Shown here: positions 18,642 to 28,554 of the stretch, piece after piece
How the letters are laid out: each line of letters begins with the position of its first letter
Numbering within the stretch: position 1 is the stretch's first letter
DNA from: Pseudanabaena galeata CCNP1313
GTDB taxonomy: Bacteria; Cyanobacteriota; Cyanobacteriia; Pseudanabaenales; Pseudanabaenaceae
DNA: 64,000 nt
Assembly (NCBI RefSeq): GCF_029910235.1
Contig: NZ_CP112874.1
Span: forward strand, 62,001 to 126,000
Reading direction: 5' to 3'
Made by a program: the position numbers and the translations under genes
Notes under the pieces: generated by a model
Seen by the model: only the letters and a program-made list of their open reading frames with translations
Told to the model about the DNA's origin: nothing
The model's database searches: none

Positions 18642-18742
18642 GTACCAAAACACAAAATGGCGTAGCCATTTTGTGTTTTTAAAACCCTTATTGGGTTTGA
18701 TTTTTAATTCCTGAAAGTGTGGCAACACTTTCAGGAATTGGT
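18642..18742. repeat. Family B three-part palindromic repeat, copy 1
   Basis: The element reads ACCAAAACACAAAATGGCG / TAGCCATTTTGTGTTTT (hairpin 1), AAACCC..GGGTTTG (hairpin 2), AATTCCTGAAAGTGT/ACACTTTCAGGAATT (hairpin 3), ending TTGGTT. The same three-hairpin order is found at 31755-31856 and, reversed, at 54564-54667. No coding capacity. Confidence 0.8.
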
Positions 18743-19195
18743 TTAACGGAAAAGCAGAGACTTGGGCTGGGAGACTAAGCCCAAGCCTATCCAAAAAATG
18801 TAAGGGTTTGGTCTCCAAACCCTCTGTCAATATCCTATTGAAAGATCAGAGTGATTTCATGTCATTCATGGGAGTGTGGATTGAATGAATATACAAATGG
18901 ATTGTTTAGAGAGTTCTATCCTAAAAGTACCAATCTCAAAATCTTCAAAGAAGAAGACTCTCAGTGAGTCGTGGATTTGAGCAATCATAGACTGAGAGAA
19001 CCTTTTGACTACTCCTTGCGAAGTCTACTCTGCTCCATCGGAACCAGTTGCATCGCATAATTGCATTGGCGAACATTTCATTATGAATATATATACAAGG
19101 CCAGCCCAACCATTTAATTAACAAATCTCTTTTATACTTAACACTTTGTAATGAATTTGTAATAGCATAGGGGATGACTCTAAACAACAAATTCT
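18743..19195. other. Gene-free leader region ahead of gcvP
   Basis: The 453 bases hold no credible gene. The only structure I see is a short inverted repeat, CTCTCAGT (18958-18965) with ACTGAGAG (18991-18998). I looked for a glycine riboswitch, which often precedes gcv genes, and could not find its conserved core. A/T-rich sequence near 19130-19165 could hold the gcvP promoter, but no clear -10/-35 pair stands out. Confidence 0.4.
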
Positions 19196-22174
19196 ATGTT
19201 AGAACCTTCTCTAGCCGTGACAAATCAAGATTCGACTATTACCGAAACCACCGAAACACCATCATTGAAGGTTCCAGCTTTTTCTCGACCTCAGACAGGT
19301 CAAGACTATCTAAGCTATACCCTGAGCAATGCAGAATTTGCACCAACTGATAGTTTTGTAAGCCGCCACATAGGCGCGAGTTCTTCAGAAATTCAGCAAA
19401 TGCTCACGGCTATTGGTTGTGACTCTCTAGAGGACATGATCGAAAAGACTGTGCCTGAGGCAATCAGAATTAGCCAGCCCTTGCGGTTAGGCGTAGCACG
19501 AGGGGAATATGAATTATTGCAGGAGTTAAAGGCGATCGCCTCGAAAAACCAAGTTTGGCGATCGTATATCGGGACTGGCTATTACAACTGCATTACACCG
19601 CCAATTATTCAGCGTAATATTTTAGAAAATCCGGGGTGGTACACACAGTACACCCCCTACCAAGCCGAGATTGCTCAAGGACGATTGGAAGCCTTGCTCA
19701 ATTTCCAAACCATGATTATTGATTTGACAGGCTTAGAGATTGCCAATGCTTCTCTCTTAGATGAAGGAACTGCTGCTGCCGAAGCGATGACAATGGCGGC
19801 AGGACTAGCCAAGAACAAGGGGAACAAGTTCTTTGTATCCAGTGATTGTCATCCACAGACGATCGCAGTTGTCAAAACCCGTGCGATTCCTTTAGGAATT
19901 GAAGTAGTAATTGCTAAACATGACGAATTTGAATTTGACAAAAATTACTTTGGCGCTCTGTTGCAATATCCTGCTAGCGATGGTGCAATTTATGACTACA
20001 CCGATGTAATTGCTCAAATTCATGCTCAAGGTGGTTTAGCGATCGTCGCCGCAGATTTATTAGCACTCACATTGATTAAATCACCTGCTGAATTTGGAGC
20101 GGATATTGCGATCGGTAGCGCCCAAAGATTTGGAGTTCCCTTTGGTTATGGTGGACCACATGCCGCTTACATGGCAACCAAGGAAGCTTACAAGCGCCAA
20201 ATGCCGGGACGCATGATCGGTGTTTCTAAGGATGTGCATGGTCGTCCTGCTCTACGTTTAGCCCTCCAAACCCGTGAGCAACATATCCGTCGAGATAAAG
20301 CAACTAGTAACATTTGTACGGCTCAAGTTTTGCTAGCAATTATGGCGAGTATGTATGCCGTTTATCACGGTGCAGAAGGATTAAAGCGCATTGCTCAGCG
20401 AGTAAATCTCCTAACCGCAACGCTTGCCAAATCCCTAGAGAATTTAGGGCATACAGTCACACATCAATCTTTCTTTGACACAATTCGCATTGAGTTAAAG
20501 GGAATCTCTAGTGATGAAATCAAAGCTAGAGCCGCTGTCAAACAAATTAATTTGCGGTACTTAGCAGATAATGCGATCGCAATTAGTCTCGATGAAACCG
20601 TCTCTAAACAAGATCTAATCGACCTAATCGAAATCTTTGCTGGTGAAGCCCCCAATCTCCAATCCCCAATCTCCAATCCCCAATTCCCAATTCCCAATCA
20701 CCTAACCCGTACTTCCCCCTATCTCACCCATCCAGTATTTAATTCCTACCACTCCGAATCAGAACTACTGCGCTATATCTACCGACTCCAAGCTAAAGAT
20801 TTATCGCTGACTACATCGATGATCCCCCTTGGTTCCTGCACCATGAAGCTCAACGCAACTTCGGAAATGCTTCCTGTTACATGGGCAGAATTTGGCAATA
20901 TTCATCCCTTTGTGCCATTAGAACAAACCCAAGGCTATCAAATTCTATTTGAACAATTGGAGAATTGGCTTGCCGAAATTACTGGTTTTGCTGGTGTATC
21001 GCTACAACCAAACGCTGGTTCTCAAGGCGAATACGCAGGTTTATTAACAATTCGCGAATATCATCTACATCGCGGTCAAACTAATCGTCATATTTGTCTG
21101 ATTCCCACTTCGGCACATGGTACAAATCCCGCGAGTGCAGTCATGGCTGGAATGAAAGTCGTCACCGTAAATTGTGACAATGAGGGAAATATTGATGTGA
21201 ATGACCTCAAATCGAAAGCTGAAAAACATCAGCATGAACTTGCTGCCCTGATGGTTACCTATCCTTCTACACATGGAGTGTTTGAAGAATCGATTAAGGA
21301 TATTTGTGACATCATTCATTATTACGGTGGACAGGTGTATATGGATGGTGCAAATATGAATGCCCAAGTTGGACTCTGTCGCCCAGGGGATATCGGCGCA
21401 GATGTATGTCATCTCAATCTGCACAAAACATTCTGCATTCCCCATGGTGGTGGTGGGCCTGGGATGGGACCAATTTGTGTTGCACCGCAGTTAGTTCCCT
21501 TTTTACCTAAACATCCTTTTAATGGACAGCCTGAACAAACTACAATTTCGGCAGCTCCTTGGGGAAGTGCCAGTATTCTCACGATTTCATGGGTTTATAT
21601 CGCCTTAATGGGAGCAAAGGGTTTAAAACTTGCGACGGAAGTTGCTATTTTAAACGCCAACTATATGGCTCAACGTCTTGCACCGCATTATCCAATTCTT
21701 TATACAGGCAAAAATGGCTTAGTTGCCCATGAATGTATTATCGATTTACATGACTGCAAAGCGATCGCAGGTATTGAGGTGGATGATGTCGCTAAGCGCT
21801 TAATGGATTATGGATTTCATGCGCCCACAATGTCATGGCCAGTAGCAGGAACGATGATGATCGAGCCAACGGAGAGCGAATCGAAAGTAGAACTCGATCG
21901 CTTCTGTGATGCGATGATCTCCATTAAGCAAGAAGTCAATGCGATCGCCTCTGGTGCGATGGACAAGCTCGATAATCCACTCAAAAATGCTCCTCACACT
22001 GCGGAGACTCTATTAGCTGATGATTGGTCTCATACCTATACCCGCAATCAAGCCGCTTATCCTGCACCTTGGCTCAAGGAGCATAAGTTCTGGACAAGTG
22101 TGGGACGCATCGATAATGCGTTTGGCGATCGCAATTTCGTCTGTTCTTGTTTGCCGATAGAAGCTTACGAATAA
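19196..22174 (+). CDS. gcvP: Glycine dehydrogenase (decarboxylating), P-protein
   Basis: The 992-residue P-protein of the glycine cleavage system takes CO2 from glycine and passes the aminomethyl group to the lipoyl H-protein; in cyanobacteria this is part of photorespiratory glycine handling. Both halves of the fused alpha/beta type are present. The N-half begins [18 protein letters not shown] (near 57) and contains [20 protein letters not shown]. The C-half has the PLP lysine in [19 protein letters not shown] (near residue 744). An unusual proline/asparagine linker near residue 485 is encoded by a tandem CCCCAAT-type repeat. No gcvT or gcvH is adjacent. Confidence 0.97.
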   Translation: MLEPSLAVTNQDSTITETTETPSLKVPAFSRPQTGQDYLSYTLSNAEFAPTDSFVSRHIGASSSEIQQMLTAIGCDSLEDMIEKTVPEAIRISQPLRLGVARGEYELLQELKAIASKNQVWRSYIGTGYYNCITPPIIQRNILENPGWYTQYTPYQAEIAQGRLEALLNFQTMIIDLTGLEIANASLLDEGTAAAEAMTMAAGLAKNKGNKFFVSSDCHPQTIAVVKTRAIPLGIEVVIAKHDEFEFDKNYFGALLQYPASDGAIYDYTDVIAQIHAQGGLAIVAADLLALTLIKSPAEFGADIAIGSAQRFGVPFGYGGPHAAYMATKEAYKRQMPGRMIGVSKDVHGRPALRLALQTREQHIRRDKATSNICTAQVLLAIMASMYAVYHGAEGLKRIAQRVNLLTATLAKSLENLGHTVTHQSFFDTIRIELKGISSDEIKARAAVKQINLRYLADNAIAISLDETVSKQDLIDLIEIFAGEAPNLQSPISNPQFPIPNHLTRTSPYLTHPVFNSYHSESELLRYIYRLQAKDLSLTTSMIPLGSCTMKLNATSEMLPVTWAEFGNIHPFVPLEQTQGYQILFEQLENWLAEITGFAGVSLQPNAGSQGEYAGLLTIREYHLHRGQTNRHICLIPTSAHGTNPASAVMAGMKVVTVNCDNEGNIDVNDLKSKAEKHQHELAALMVTYPSTHGVFEESIKDICDIIHYYGGQVYMDGANMNAQVGLCRPGDIGADVCHLNLHKTFCIPHGGGGPGMGPICVAPQLVPFLPKHPFNGQPEQTTISAAPWGSASILTISWVYIALMGAKGLKLATEVAILNANYMAQRLAPHYPILYTGKNGLVAHECIIDLHDCKAIAGIEVDDVAKRLMDYGFHAPTMSWPVAGTMMIEPTESESKVELDRFCDAMISIKQEVNAIASGAMDKLDNPLKNAPHTAETLLADDWSHTYTRNQAAYPAPWLKEHKFWTSVGRIDNAFGDRNFVCSCLPIEAYE
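20650..20698 (+). repeat. In-frame tandem CCCAATC/T repeat inside gcvP
   Basis: About seven units of a 7-base motif (CCCCAAT, CTCCAAT, CCCCAAT, CTCCAAT, CCCCAAT, TCCCAAT, TCCCAAT) run without a break. Such heptamer repeats are common between genes in cyanobacteria. Here they lie in frame and encode the Pro/Asn/Ser stretch [15 protein letters not shown] in the linker between the two halves of the P-protein. Confidence 0.85.
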
Positions 22175-22200
22175 GGCTCCATAGGTGTTTCCAGTTTGAG

Positions 22201-22264
22201 ATAGGGTTTGCATAGCAAACCCTATAGCCATTTGCGGCGTGCGAAGCACGCCGCAAATGGCTAT
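22201..22264. terminator. Double hairpin between convergent genes
   Basis: Two perfect hairpins follow each other: ATAGGGTTTGC (22201-22211) with 22215-22225, and ATAGCCATTTGCGGCGTGC (22224-22242) with 22246-22264. They lie between the stops of gcvP and the last gene of the injection-system operon and most likely terminate both. Confidence 0.75.
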
Positions 22265-22277
22265 ATCGAACTCACGT

Positions 22278-24443
22278 TTACTTAACATCACATCCTAGGT
22301 TAAAAAGTCGGTCTGTTTTTTGACCTAGTACTCTTCCCTCCGTTGTACCACTGATGGTCACAATATCCTTGCCAACCAAATTGATATCGACAGCACTAAC
22401 TGGAGAACGGGCTGTTTCTAAGGTTTTTCCGTTAGTGTTACTGGTACGTTTGCCGTTAGCAGTTAAAGCCCACAGCTTAGTTTGACCATCATCACCACCA
22501 CTAACCAAATAGCAACCTTGAGAACTAAAGGCAACTGATCGCACAGGTTTAGAATTATGAGCATCCTTCCAGCCATCGATCAATTGACAAGGGCGATCGC
22601 CTTGCAAACAGGTACTGAGATCCCAAACTGACATATAGCCTTGATTATCGGCTGTAGCCAGTAAATTGCGTTTGAGATCGGGTACAGCAATGCTTTGGAT
22701 ATAGTCATCCTGTCCACCGACATTGGGATAGGGGATTTGCTTAACTGTATTGTTGACCCAGTTCCAAAGAACAAGCTGGTTATAACGACCAGCGATCGCC
22801 AAGGTGCTGTCATCTTGACCAACCAGAGCGATCGCAATGATTGCAAAATCAAATTTCTTAATCTGACTCGGTTGAGTGGGCGGATTAGTGAACAGATTTT
22901 GGAGATCCCATCGCAATACTGTGCCACTCCCATGACCACTAAATAAAGTTCGCGCATCGAGGGTATACTCTAAGCCAAATACGCGATCGTCTGCTTGGTT
23001 TGTAAATGTGGCGATCGGGCGTTTATTGTCGGCTTGACTATCCAAAATCTGGATTTCCCCATTTTCGAGTCCAGCCGCTACAAAATTATTATTAACAGGT
23101 CGATAGCGAACTGTGCGAATAGCTTTTTGAGCTTCCGTCAAAGTACCTAGATCAAAACCGCCAAAGGGTCGATAAAATCCTGATACATTCCACTTACGGA
23201 TTGTGCGATCATTAGAACTACTAATCGCATTACCACCAATGCCATCATACTGAACAGATGTAACTGCTCCCTGATGCGGTGGAAATGGATTGTTAGGATT
23301 AAATCCAGACAACCAACCCATGATAAAGAAAAGGATTGCTAAAATCAGGATTATTAAGAGAAGTGGAACTACTGGTTTAACAACAACTTCAATCGCTTGG
23401 ACTTCATCTATGGTGTTAACCCTTGTATCTTGCCAGTTTGCCTTGATTAACAGATTTAATTTTTGAGATATTCCTAGCCAAGGTCGGGATTTATCCACTT
23501 GAAGTTGAAGATCATTTTTACGGAATGGTTCAATTTCCGCATCATTGGGGGACACCTCAAAGGAAAAGTCTTCATAATCACTGGAGTTAACATTCTCTAG
23601 ATCAAAACTAATTTTTTGAGGAAGGTTGCTAGCATTGTCGGCTGTGAGCGTAAATATCGCGGGTGAAGATTGCCAAAACTTCCACCATAACTTCCACGAT
23701 CGCTTAGCGGGAATTGTTTGTAACCTTGGTGAACAGACTACGGCTAACTCACCTTTTGGCAATACTTCTAAGCTCGATGTTAATTGCGAAGGTAAGCCAT
23801 TGGTGTGGGAAATATCGATGGTAAAGGGATAGGATTTGGCGATCGCATCATGATCAAAGGGCAAACTACATACAAAGGCTGCCCGAAACTGCGCCCCAGC
23901 CTTGACCGTGAACTGTTGAGTATTGCCCCTAGGAAACCATGAATCTGGCAGATCACGGCAGGTTAAGGTTACATTTGTATTTTGCTGACTGGGATTGCTA
24001 ATTAAGATGGGAATTTCGAGATCGTCAAGGGGCATAGCCTGAAGCTTTTGAGCAGGTATGTCAGCTTTTAAAATTGATCGCCCTGCGCCTTCTTGGAGAT
24101 TGATGCGTAATACTTCACGATTTTCTTCACGTAACTCGATTGAAAAAGCCCGAACTGTAATATTCATAATCCCCGTAAATCCTGAGATCGGGGTTTCAAT
24201 AATCGAAACCACAAACTCGACTAGATCTCCTGGGGGGATCTTCACACTCACATCGGGGGAAATCGTATACCACTCATAGCCAACTTCTTGAATATCCGCA
24301 CCTGCTGCTATCAGTTCAATTTGGAAACTAGAAAACTGATTGCTATCATTAACGACAACTACAGGAAAAGAATTTTTTGCCGAACCAATTTTAAAATTTA
24401 GTTCTTTTTGGGGTATCTCTAAGCCGATTTGATTTGCGGACAT
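22278..24443 (-). CDS. Membrane WD40 protein with Ig-like N-terminal domains, eCIS operon
   Basis: The first 350 residues look like two or three beta-sandwich domains. A single strong membrane segment (VVPLLLIILILAILFFIMGW, about 358-378) follows, and then a WD40-type propeller (HQGAVTSVQYDGIGG, SSSNDRTIRKWNV, VRSVAFSSQGCYLVSGGDDG). It is the last gene of the minus-strand injection-system operon, 48 bases after the dCache-HAMP gene. Cyanobacterial contractile systems of the thylakoid-anchored type need membrane attachment; this is one of two operon proteins with membrane segments, so it is a candidate anchor or docking factor (inference). There is no signal peptide, and the orientation of the segment is not evident. 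WD40 repeats are weaker than those at 1-954. Confidence 0.82.
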   Translation of the reverse strand: MSANQIGLEIPQKELNFKIGSAKNSFPVVVVNDSNQFSSFQIELIAAGADIQEVGYEWYTISPDVSVKIPPGDLVEFVVSIIETPISGFTGIMNITVRAFSIELREENREVLRINLQEGAGRSILKADIPAQKLQAMPLDDLEIPILISNPSQQNTNVTLTCRDLPDSWFPRGNTQQFTVKAGAQFRAAFVCSLPFDHDAIAKSYPFTIDISHTNGLPSQLTSSLEVLPKGELAVVCSPRLQTIPAKRSWKLWWKFWQSSPAIFTLTADNASNLPQKISFDLENVNSSDYEDFSFEVSPNDAEIEPFRKNDLQLQVDKSRPWLGISQKLNLLIKANWQDTRVNTIDEVQAIEVVVKPVVPLLLIILILAILFFIMGWLSGFNPNNPFPPHQGAVTSVQYDGIGGNAISSSNDRTIRKWNVSGFYRPFGGFDLGTLTEAQKAIRTVRYRPVNNNFVAAGLENGEIQILDSQADNKRPIATFTNQADDRVFGLEYTLDARTLFSGHGSGTVLRWDLQNLFTNPPTQPSQIKKFDFAIIAIALVGQDDSTLAIAGRYNQLVLWNWVNNTVKQIPYPNVGGQDDYIQSIAVPDLKRNLLATADNQGYMSVWDLSTCLQGDRPCQLIDGWKDAHNSKPVRSVAFSSQGCYLVSGGDDGQTKLWALTANGKRTSNTNGKTLETARSPVSAVDINLVGKDIVTISGTTEGRVLGQKTDRLFNLGCDVK

Positions 24444-24491
24444 CGCCGTATTCTCCTAGGTTTCTCTGAAAATCGCAATAATTTGGGGTGG

Positions 24492-25880
24492 CTAGGAACG
24501 ACGTGAAGCATCGCCTATCCTTAATGCTCTAGAACGGCTCAGAAGTGATTCTACTGAATTAGTCTGTCCCATTTGGGATGCGATCGCCGCTTTTTTAGCC
24601 TCATCTTTTTCGGCTCGCAGTTTACTAAGTTGACTCTTCATGCCATTTTGTCGTTCGGCAATGGTACTTCCCATCTCTTGAAATACTCGCGCCATTTGTC
24701 CCAGTTCATCTTGGCGCTGAGCCACTGAAGCTAATTCTTCAGGATTAAAAGATTCCTCTTCGATTTCCTTTGCCGCTGTCATCAGATTTTTAATAGGACG
24801 TAAAAGCCATGATGCGATCGCCAAACCGATCAAAATATTTACCCCCAACATAATCACAATAATAACTAAAGTGACTCGGTTATTGGTATCAATCTCCTGC
24901 ATGAAAATTGACTTTGGCACAATAATTCCAACTGACCAATCTAATTCCAAATCTTCATCCAAATTTTGCATACTTAAAATATATTTTTCGCCATTAGAAT
25001 TAAATTCAACTACCTGAAGATTTTCCACGCTTTGAGGCGATCCTAGCTGTTCTCGCAATGCTAATCCAGCATCTTGTAGTCGAGGATCTTTACTTTGAGC
25101 AAGTTCAAAACGCTTAATCGCATTGCCATTTCTCTCAAATACAGGCACGTCAGAAGTGGTGGCGACTAGATTGCCATTACCTTCAATCAAAAATACATTC
25201 CACTTATCGCTGGGGCGAGTTTGTAACATAAACTGTTTAATTTGTTTCAGAGAAATATTAATGCCTGCTACGCCCTGAAGCCCGCCATTAGCATTGTAGA
25301 TTGGTGTAGCTTTGGTGGTAGTCAATTCCCCATCGGTTGTACTCACAAAAATCGAACTCCAAATAGCCTTGCCAGAGCGTTTAGCGTCAATATACCAAGG
25401 GCGCGTGCGATGGTCATAAACTTCATTCATAATCACTTTGCCGCGTATCCCATTATTGCTCAGTTCAAAAGTAGGGCGATTAGGATTGACATTATCTTCG
25501 CGAATGCGTAACAAAAAGTTGGAATCATTCTGGCGCTCAATGCCAACCATTGTGCCACTTTCATTACCATAAAACAGAATGTTTTGACTGTTTAGCTCTC
25601 TTGATTTATTAAATATCTCTCTTTGAACTTCCCCGATATTGTTTGGATTGACACTGCCGTTGAGAAGAGCGGTTGTCAATGCTTGATTAATTCGCACCGA
25701 CTCTTTCAGGTAGGTATTGATTTTTAGCTCAACGCGATAGTTTAGATTACTACAAAGCTCACGGGTTAATTTTTGAACGGCGCGTTCACTACTATTAAAT
25801 GAAATCCAACCCGTGATACCAACTGCTACGGTAATCTGAATGCTTAGAACAATGGGAAAAATTTGGCGAATCGAAGACAT
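24492..25880 (-). CDS. dCache-HAMP membrane sensor without output domain, eCIS operon
   Basis: It has two membrane segments (IFPIVLSIQITVAVGITGWI, 7-26, and VTLVIIVIMLGVNILIGLAI, near 340) enclosing a double-Cache ligand-binding domain with the typical DHRTRPWYIDAKRSGKAIW and NANGGLQGVAGINISL motifs. After the second segment comes a HAMP domain (SWLLRPIKNLMTAAKEIEEE) and a short coiled coil, and then the protein ends; there is no kinase, cyclase or methyl-accepting domain. I start at ATG 25880, which has AAGG upstream and avoids overlap; the frame runs on to a TTG at 25946. Its place between baseplate genes and the WD40 protein suggests that it senses an extracytoplasmic signal for the injection machine or anchors it (inference). 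Confidence 0.85.
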   Translation of the reverse strand: MSSIRQIFPIVLSIQITVAVGITGWISFNSSERAVQKLTRELCSNLNYRVELKINTYLKESVRINQALTTALLNGSVNPNNIGEVQREIFNKSRELNSQNILFYGNESGTMVGIERQNDSNFLLRIREDNVNPNRPTFELSNNGIRGKVIMNEVYDHRTRPWYIDAKRSGKAIWSSIFVSTTDGELTTTKATPIYNANGGLQGVAGINISLKQIKQFMLQTRPSDKWNVFLIEGNGNLVATTSDVPVFERNGNAIKRFELAQSKDPRLQDAGLALREQLGSPQSVENLQVVEFNSNGEKYILSMQNLDEDLELDWSVGIIVPKSIFMQEIDTNNRVTLVIIVIMLGVNILIGLAIASWLLRPIKNLMTAAKEIEEESFNPEELASVAQRQDELGQMARVFQEMGSTIAERQNGMKSQLSKLRAEKDEAKKAAIASQMGQTNSVESLLSRSRALRIGDASRRS

Positions 25881-25929
25881 AATATTGATGACCTTGGATA
25901 AGTGTGAGCTTTTAGATGGGTTAAGGGTT

Positions 25930-27366
25930 TTATGGGGTTGTATCAACCATATTAGTGATGCGGCGCTGATCGGATTCTGGTTGAAGATTAAGGTTGTTTT
26001 GGTATTGAGGATTTACCTGCATAGATTGATACATTCCATAACGTTGAGCAGCGTAGTGGAGAATATTAATCCCCAATTCTTGGCTATTGCGAATGGTTTC
26101 TCTTGTCAGGGCTTGATCGGATTGACCACTCCAGATCGGTGACAGCTTGCCTAGTATGACAATTAACCCTCCATTCGTGAGAATCTGCATTGGTTGATCA
26201 GCGATCGCTGATAAATTGGGGAATAGAAATGGCTGACTACGGAGAGGATGAGTTCGCTCTAAATCGGAAAATGCTTGCATCGGTGTTTCCATGGGAACTC
26301 GACTGCGAAGGGAATCAAGAAAATCTTGGGTAGAGGAATTGATTTCAATGGCGATCGCTTCTAACTCAGACAGTAGTTCTGATTGAATACTCGACTGATC
26401 AGCTTGTTGAGCCATTGATTGCGATTGGCTAGTTTTTTTGAGCTTATTACTTGCATTTTGGAGTTCATTATAAATTCCTACTAGATTTTCTAACTGGCTA
26501 TTACGAATTGATGCTTCGATTAGTACGACCCCACCCATAGCAATGTATTCTCGTAGAGCTAATTGTGTAGCATCATTGATAGTTAAGACTTGAGCATGGG
26601 TTAGACAAATGAGATGGTAGGAACTGAGATAACTGAGTGTCAGTTCGGCATTAAGATCCAGCATTCCAATTGGTTCAATCAGACTAAGGCTAGGTGCAAG
26701 ACTGGATAACGATTGTCCGAGAAAATGAAGATTTTCTTGGATTGGGCCTTGTTGATTGTCGCTAAAAGTTGCTACCCGAACCAAATTTTGAGGACGAATT
26801 TGCGCTTGTAAACGGTAGCGCATATCTAATTGCGATACTTGGGGAGAAAATATATCTGTTGGTTTCTGGATTTCCAACTTCCCTTCAGCGATCGCAATCC
26901 GACAGATTTCTATATCCGTTTCAAGGGGCAAATCCGTCTTCTCATTGACTCGAAAGGTTTCCACCAATACCTCATTGCCATTGACTCGCTTGAGTTTAGC
27001 GGGATCGACATAGCTGAGAACTAGGTAAACGATCGCTATCTCAGCATCGTAAGCCGTCGTGGAAATCCGAAAATCGAGGGGCGTTGGTACAACAATAAAA
27101 TTACCTTGCAGATCGATCGCCAGCCCTGGTTGAATTTGTACCCAACGCCCATCCCGAAATTTGGCGGGTAAATCCTCAGGCGCAGCGATCGGGGCAACTC
27201 CTAAACCACAAATTATCCCTGGTAAAAATAGAGACTGATACTGCACATTTTGGCGATGCTGATGATATTCGTGAGCGAGTCGCCATCGTTCACTATTGAT
27301 CATCAATCCATCTGATACCTGTAACCTTTCAAAGGATTTAATTATGGGATAGGGAAAGTCATTCAT
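25930..27366 (-). CDS. Uncharacterised eCIS-associated protein
   Basis: The 478-residue protein starts MNDFPYPIIKSFERLQVSDG, then SERWRLAHEYHQHRQNVQYQ and LFLPGIICGLGVAPI, a segment I associate with cyanobacterial injection-system operons but cannot name. The second half has a Rossmann-like part (SYHLICLTHAQVLTINDATQ, LREYIAMGGVVLIEAS) resembling DUF4159/ThuA-like folds, a Gln-rich coiled stretch (QSQSMAQQADQSSIQ), and a repeat of the same fold near the end (ILTNGGLIVILGKLSPIWSG). No membrane segment. Because it directly follows the tail-protein-I gene (82-base gap), a baseplate-linked or wedge-decorating role is plausible, but this is inference. Confidence 0.7.
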   Translation of the reverse strand: MNDFPYPIIKSFERLQVSDGLMINSERWRLAHEYHQHRQNVQYQSLFLPGIICGLGVAPIAAPEDLPAKFRDGRWVQIQPGLAIDLQGNFIVVPTPLDFRISTTAYDAEIAIVYLVLSYVDPAKLKRVNGNEVLVETFRVNEKTDLPLETDIEICRIAIAEGKLEIQKPTDIFSPQVSQLDMRYRLQAQIRPQNLVRVATFSDNQQGPIQENLHFLGQSLSSLAPSLSLIEPIGMLDLNAELTLSYLSSYHLICLTHAQVLTINDATQLALREYIAMGGVVLIEASIRNSQLENLVGIYNELQNASNKLKKTSQSQSMAQQADQSSIQSELLSELEAIAIEINSSTQDFLDSLRSRVPMETPMQAFSDLERTHPLRSQPFLFPNLSAIADQPMQILTNGGLIVILGKLSPIWSGQSDQALTRETIRNSQELGINILHYAAQRYGMYQSMQVNPQYQNNLNLQPESDQRRITNMVDTTP

Positions 27367-27448
27367 AGGTTCTTAGTGATTTTTTCTCAATTATTTTTAT
27401 CAGTACATTTTTAGGATTTAAAGATATCGGCGCTTCGTGACGACATCT

Positions 27449-28522
27449 TTAAATAACTTCTAGATCGTAGGTACAAAAAACAGGCTTTTCTCGTTCGATA
27501 ATTCGATGGATAAGCGGCAGGTCAAGACTATTTTGTAAATCGTTACGAATTCGCACCACAAAATGAAAGGGTCTACCACCACCTGTGGAGGCGCTTTGTC
27601 CGAGGATTGCTTCACTAAGCACAAAACCCCGTCCTGTGATTTCAAAAATACTAATGTGTTTTTCTGCTTCAGGTAAATGTTCGTCGAGGGGTAATCCTGT
27701 AAACAAATGGATATAAAAGCGTAGCCCCCGACGAGTTCCCCGCCAGCGATAAATCTGCATGGCTTGCTTAATTAAGTAACGTTGCCGCTCAACATCAAGA
27801 TTCGGTGATGTTTCCCAGCCCACCCAATGGGCGAGAAATGGCAACATAGTTTGAGGAGCTAACATCGGGTCGAGATAAGCCCAGAGTGTATCTAAGATCT
27901 GCACATCAGGTTCTAGAGCTTCTTCAAAGATCTTCAGCAAACGTCCTACAAAGTCTACTTCACGGTAAGTATCAGGTAAGAAGTCCAGATATAAACTAGG
28001 CGGACGCACATACAGCCGAAATGGCTCAACATCGAATAATTCTAGTCTAGGAGAGAATCCTGCTTCTGAATTGGAACTCGCATAACCTCCATAAACTTGT
28101 AACTGCCCATGATAATTAATCGTGAGCGGCTGTCCTTGCACGATCGCCTCTTGTTTCTCAAAAAAGTCCGCAGGAACTTGGAAATAAAGTACAGCTTCCA
28201 TCTCTGCATAGGGTGGTAACTCATTCCCTTCCATCCCAATTTGCAGCCAATCCGTTGGAAAGTCCCCTTCGACACGTAAGTTGGTTAGAAGCGATCGATT
28301 ACTAGAATTCTTGAGCTTGACTACAATTTCGCTCGGTTCATGGGGATTAACCAGTAGCTTGCATTTAGTAGGCGATCGCGCACTATCACTATTAGCTCGT
28401 AACAGATTGTCCTGCGGATTTCCCAAATTATCAGCACTGGCTAAAGTCTCTTCGTTGGCATCAGGAGACTTCATCGAAATTAGGCGAATGCTTAGTGCTT
28501 GGAGCTTACTTTTTTGAGTCAT
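27449..28522 (-). CDS. Phage tail protein I-like baseplate protein (Afp12-like)
   Basis: The second half (from about residue 170) matches phage tail protein I: PPSLYLDFLPDTYREVDFVG, LEPDVQILDTLWAYLDPMLA, FLAHWVGW and RYLIKQAMQIYRWRGTRRGL. In contractile systems this protein completes the baseplate wedge with the J and gp25-like proteins. The first 160 residues form an extra beta-rich domain (SEIVVKLKNSSNRSLLTNLR, PPYAEMEAVLYFQVP) that resembles an Ig-like fold and is not part of the phage family. The gene is 32 bases after the baseplate J gene. An imperfect inverted repeat (27416-27455) overlaps its stop. Confidence 0.88.
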   Translation of the reverse strand: MTQKSKLQALSIRLISMKSPDANEETLASADNLGNPQDNLLRANSDSARSPTKCKLLVNPHEPSEIVVKLKNSSNRSLLTNLRVEGDFPTDWLQIGMEGNELPPYAEMEAVLYFQVPADFFEKQEAIVQGQPLTINYHGQLQVYGGYASSNSEAGFSPRLELFDVEPFRLYVRPPSLYLDFLPDTYREVDFVGRLLKIFEEALEPDVQILDTLWAYLDPMLAPQTMLPFLAHWVGWETSPNLDVERQRYLIKQAMQIYRWRGTRRGLRFYIHLFTGLPLDEHLPEAEKHISIFEITGRGFVLSEAILGQSASTGGGRPFHFVVRIRNDLQNSLDLPLIHRIIEREKPVFCTYDLEVI

Positions 28523-28554
28523 AGGAGGTGGTATTTAGATGCTGTCATGCGGGC

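Noticed and set aside
18743-19195. Glycine riboswitch ahead of gcvP
   Set aside because: The conserved aptamer core could not be found on the plus strand; only a short inverted repeat is present.
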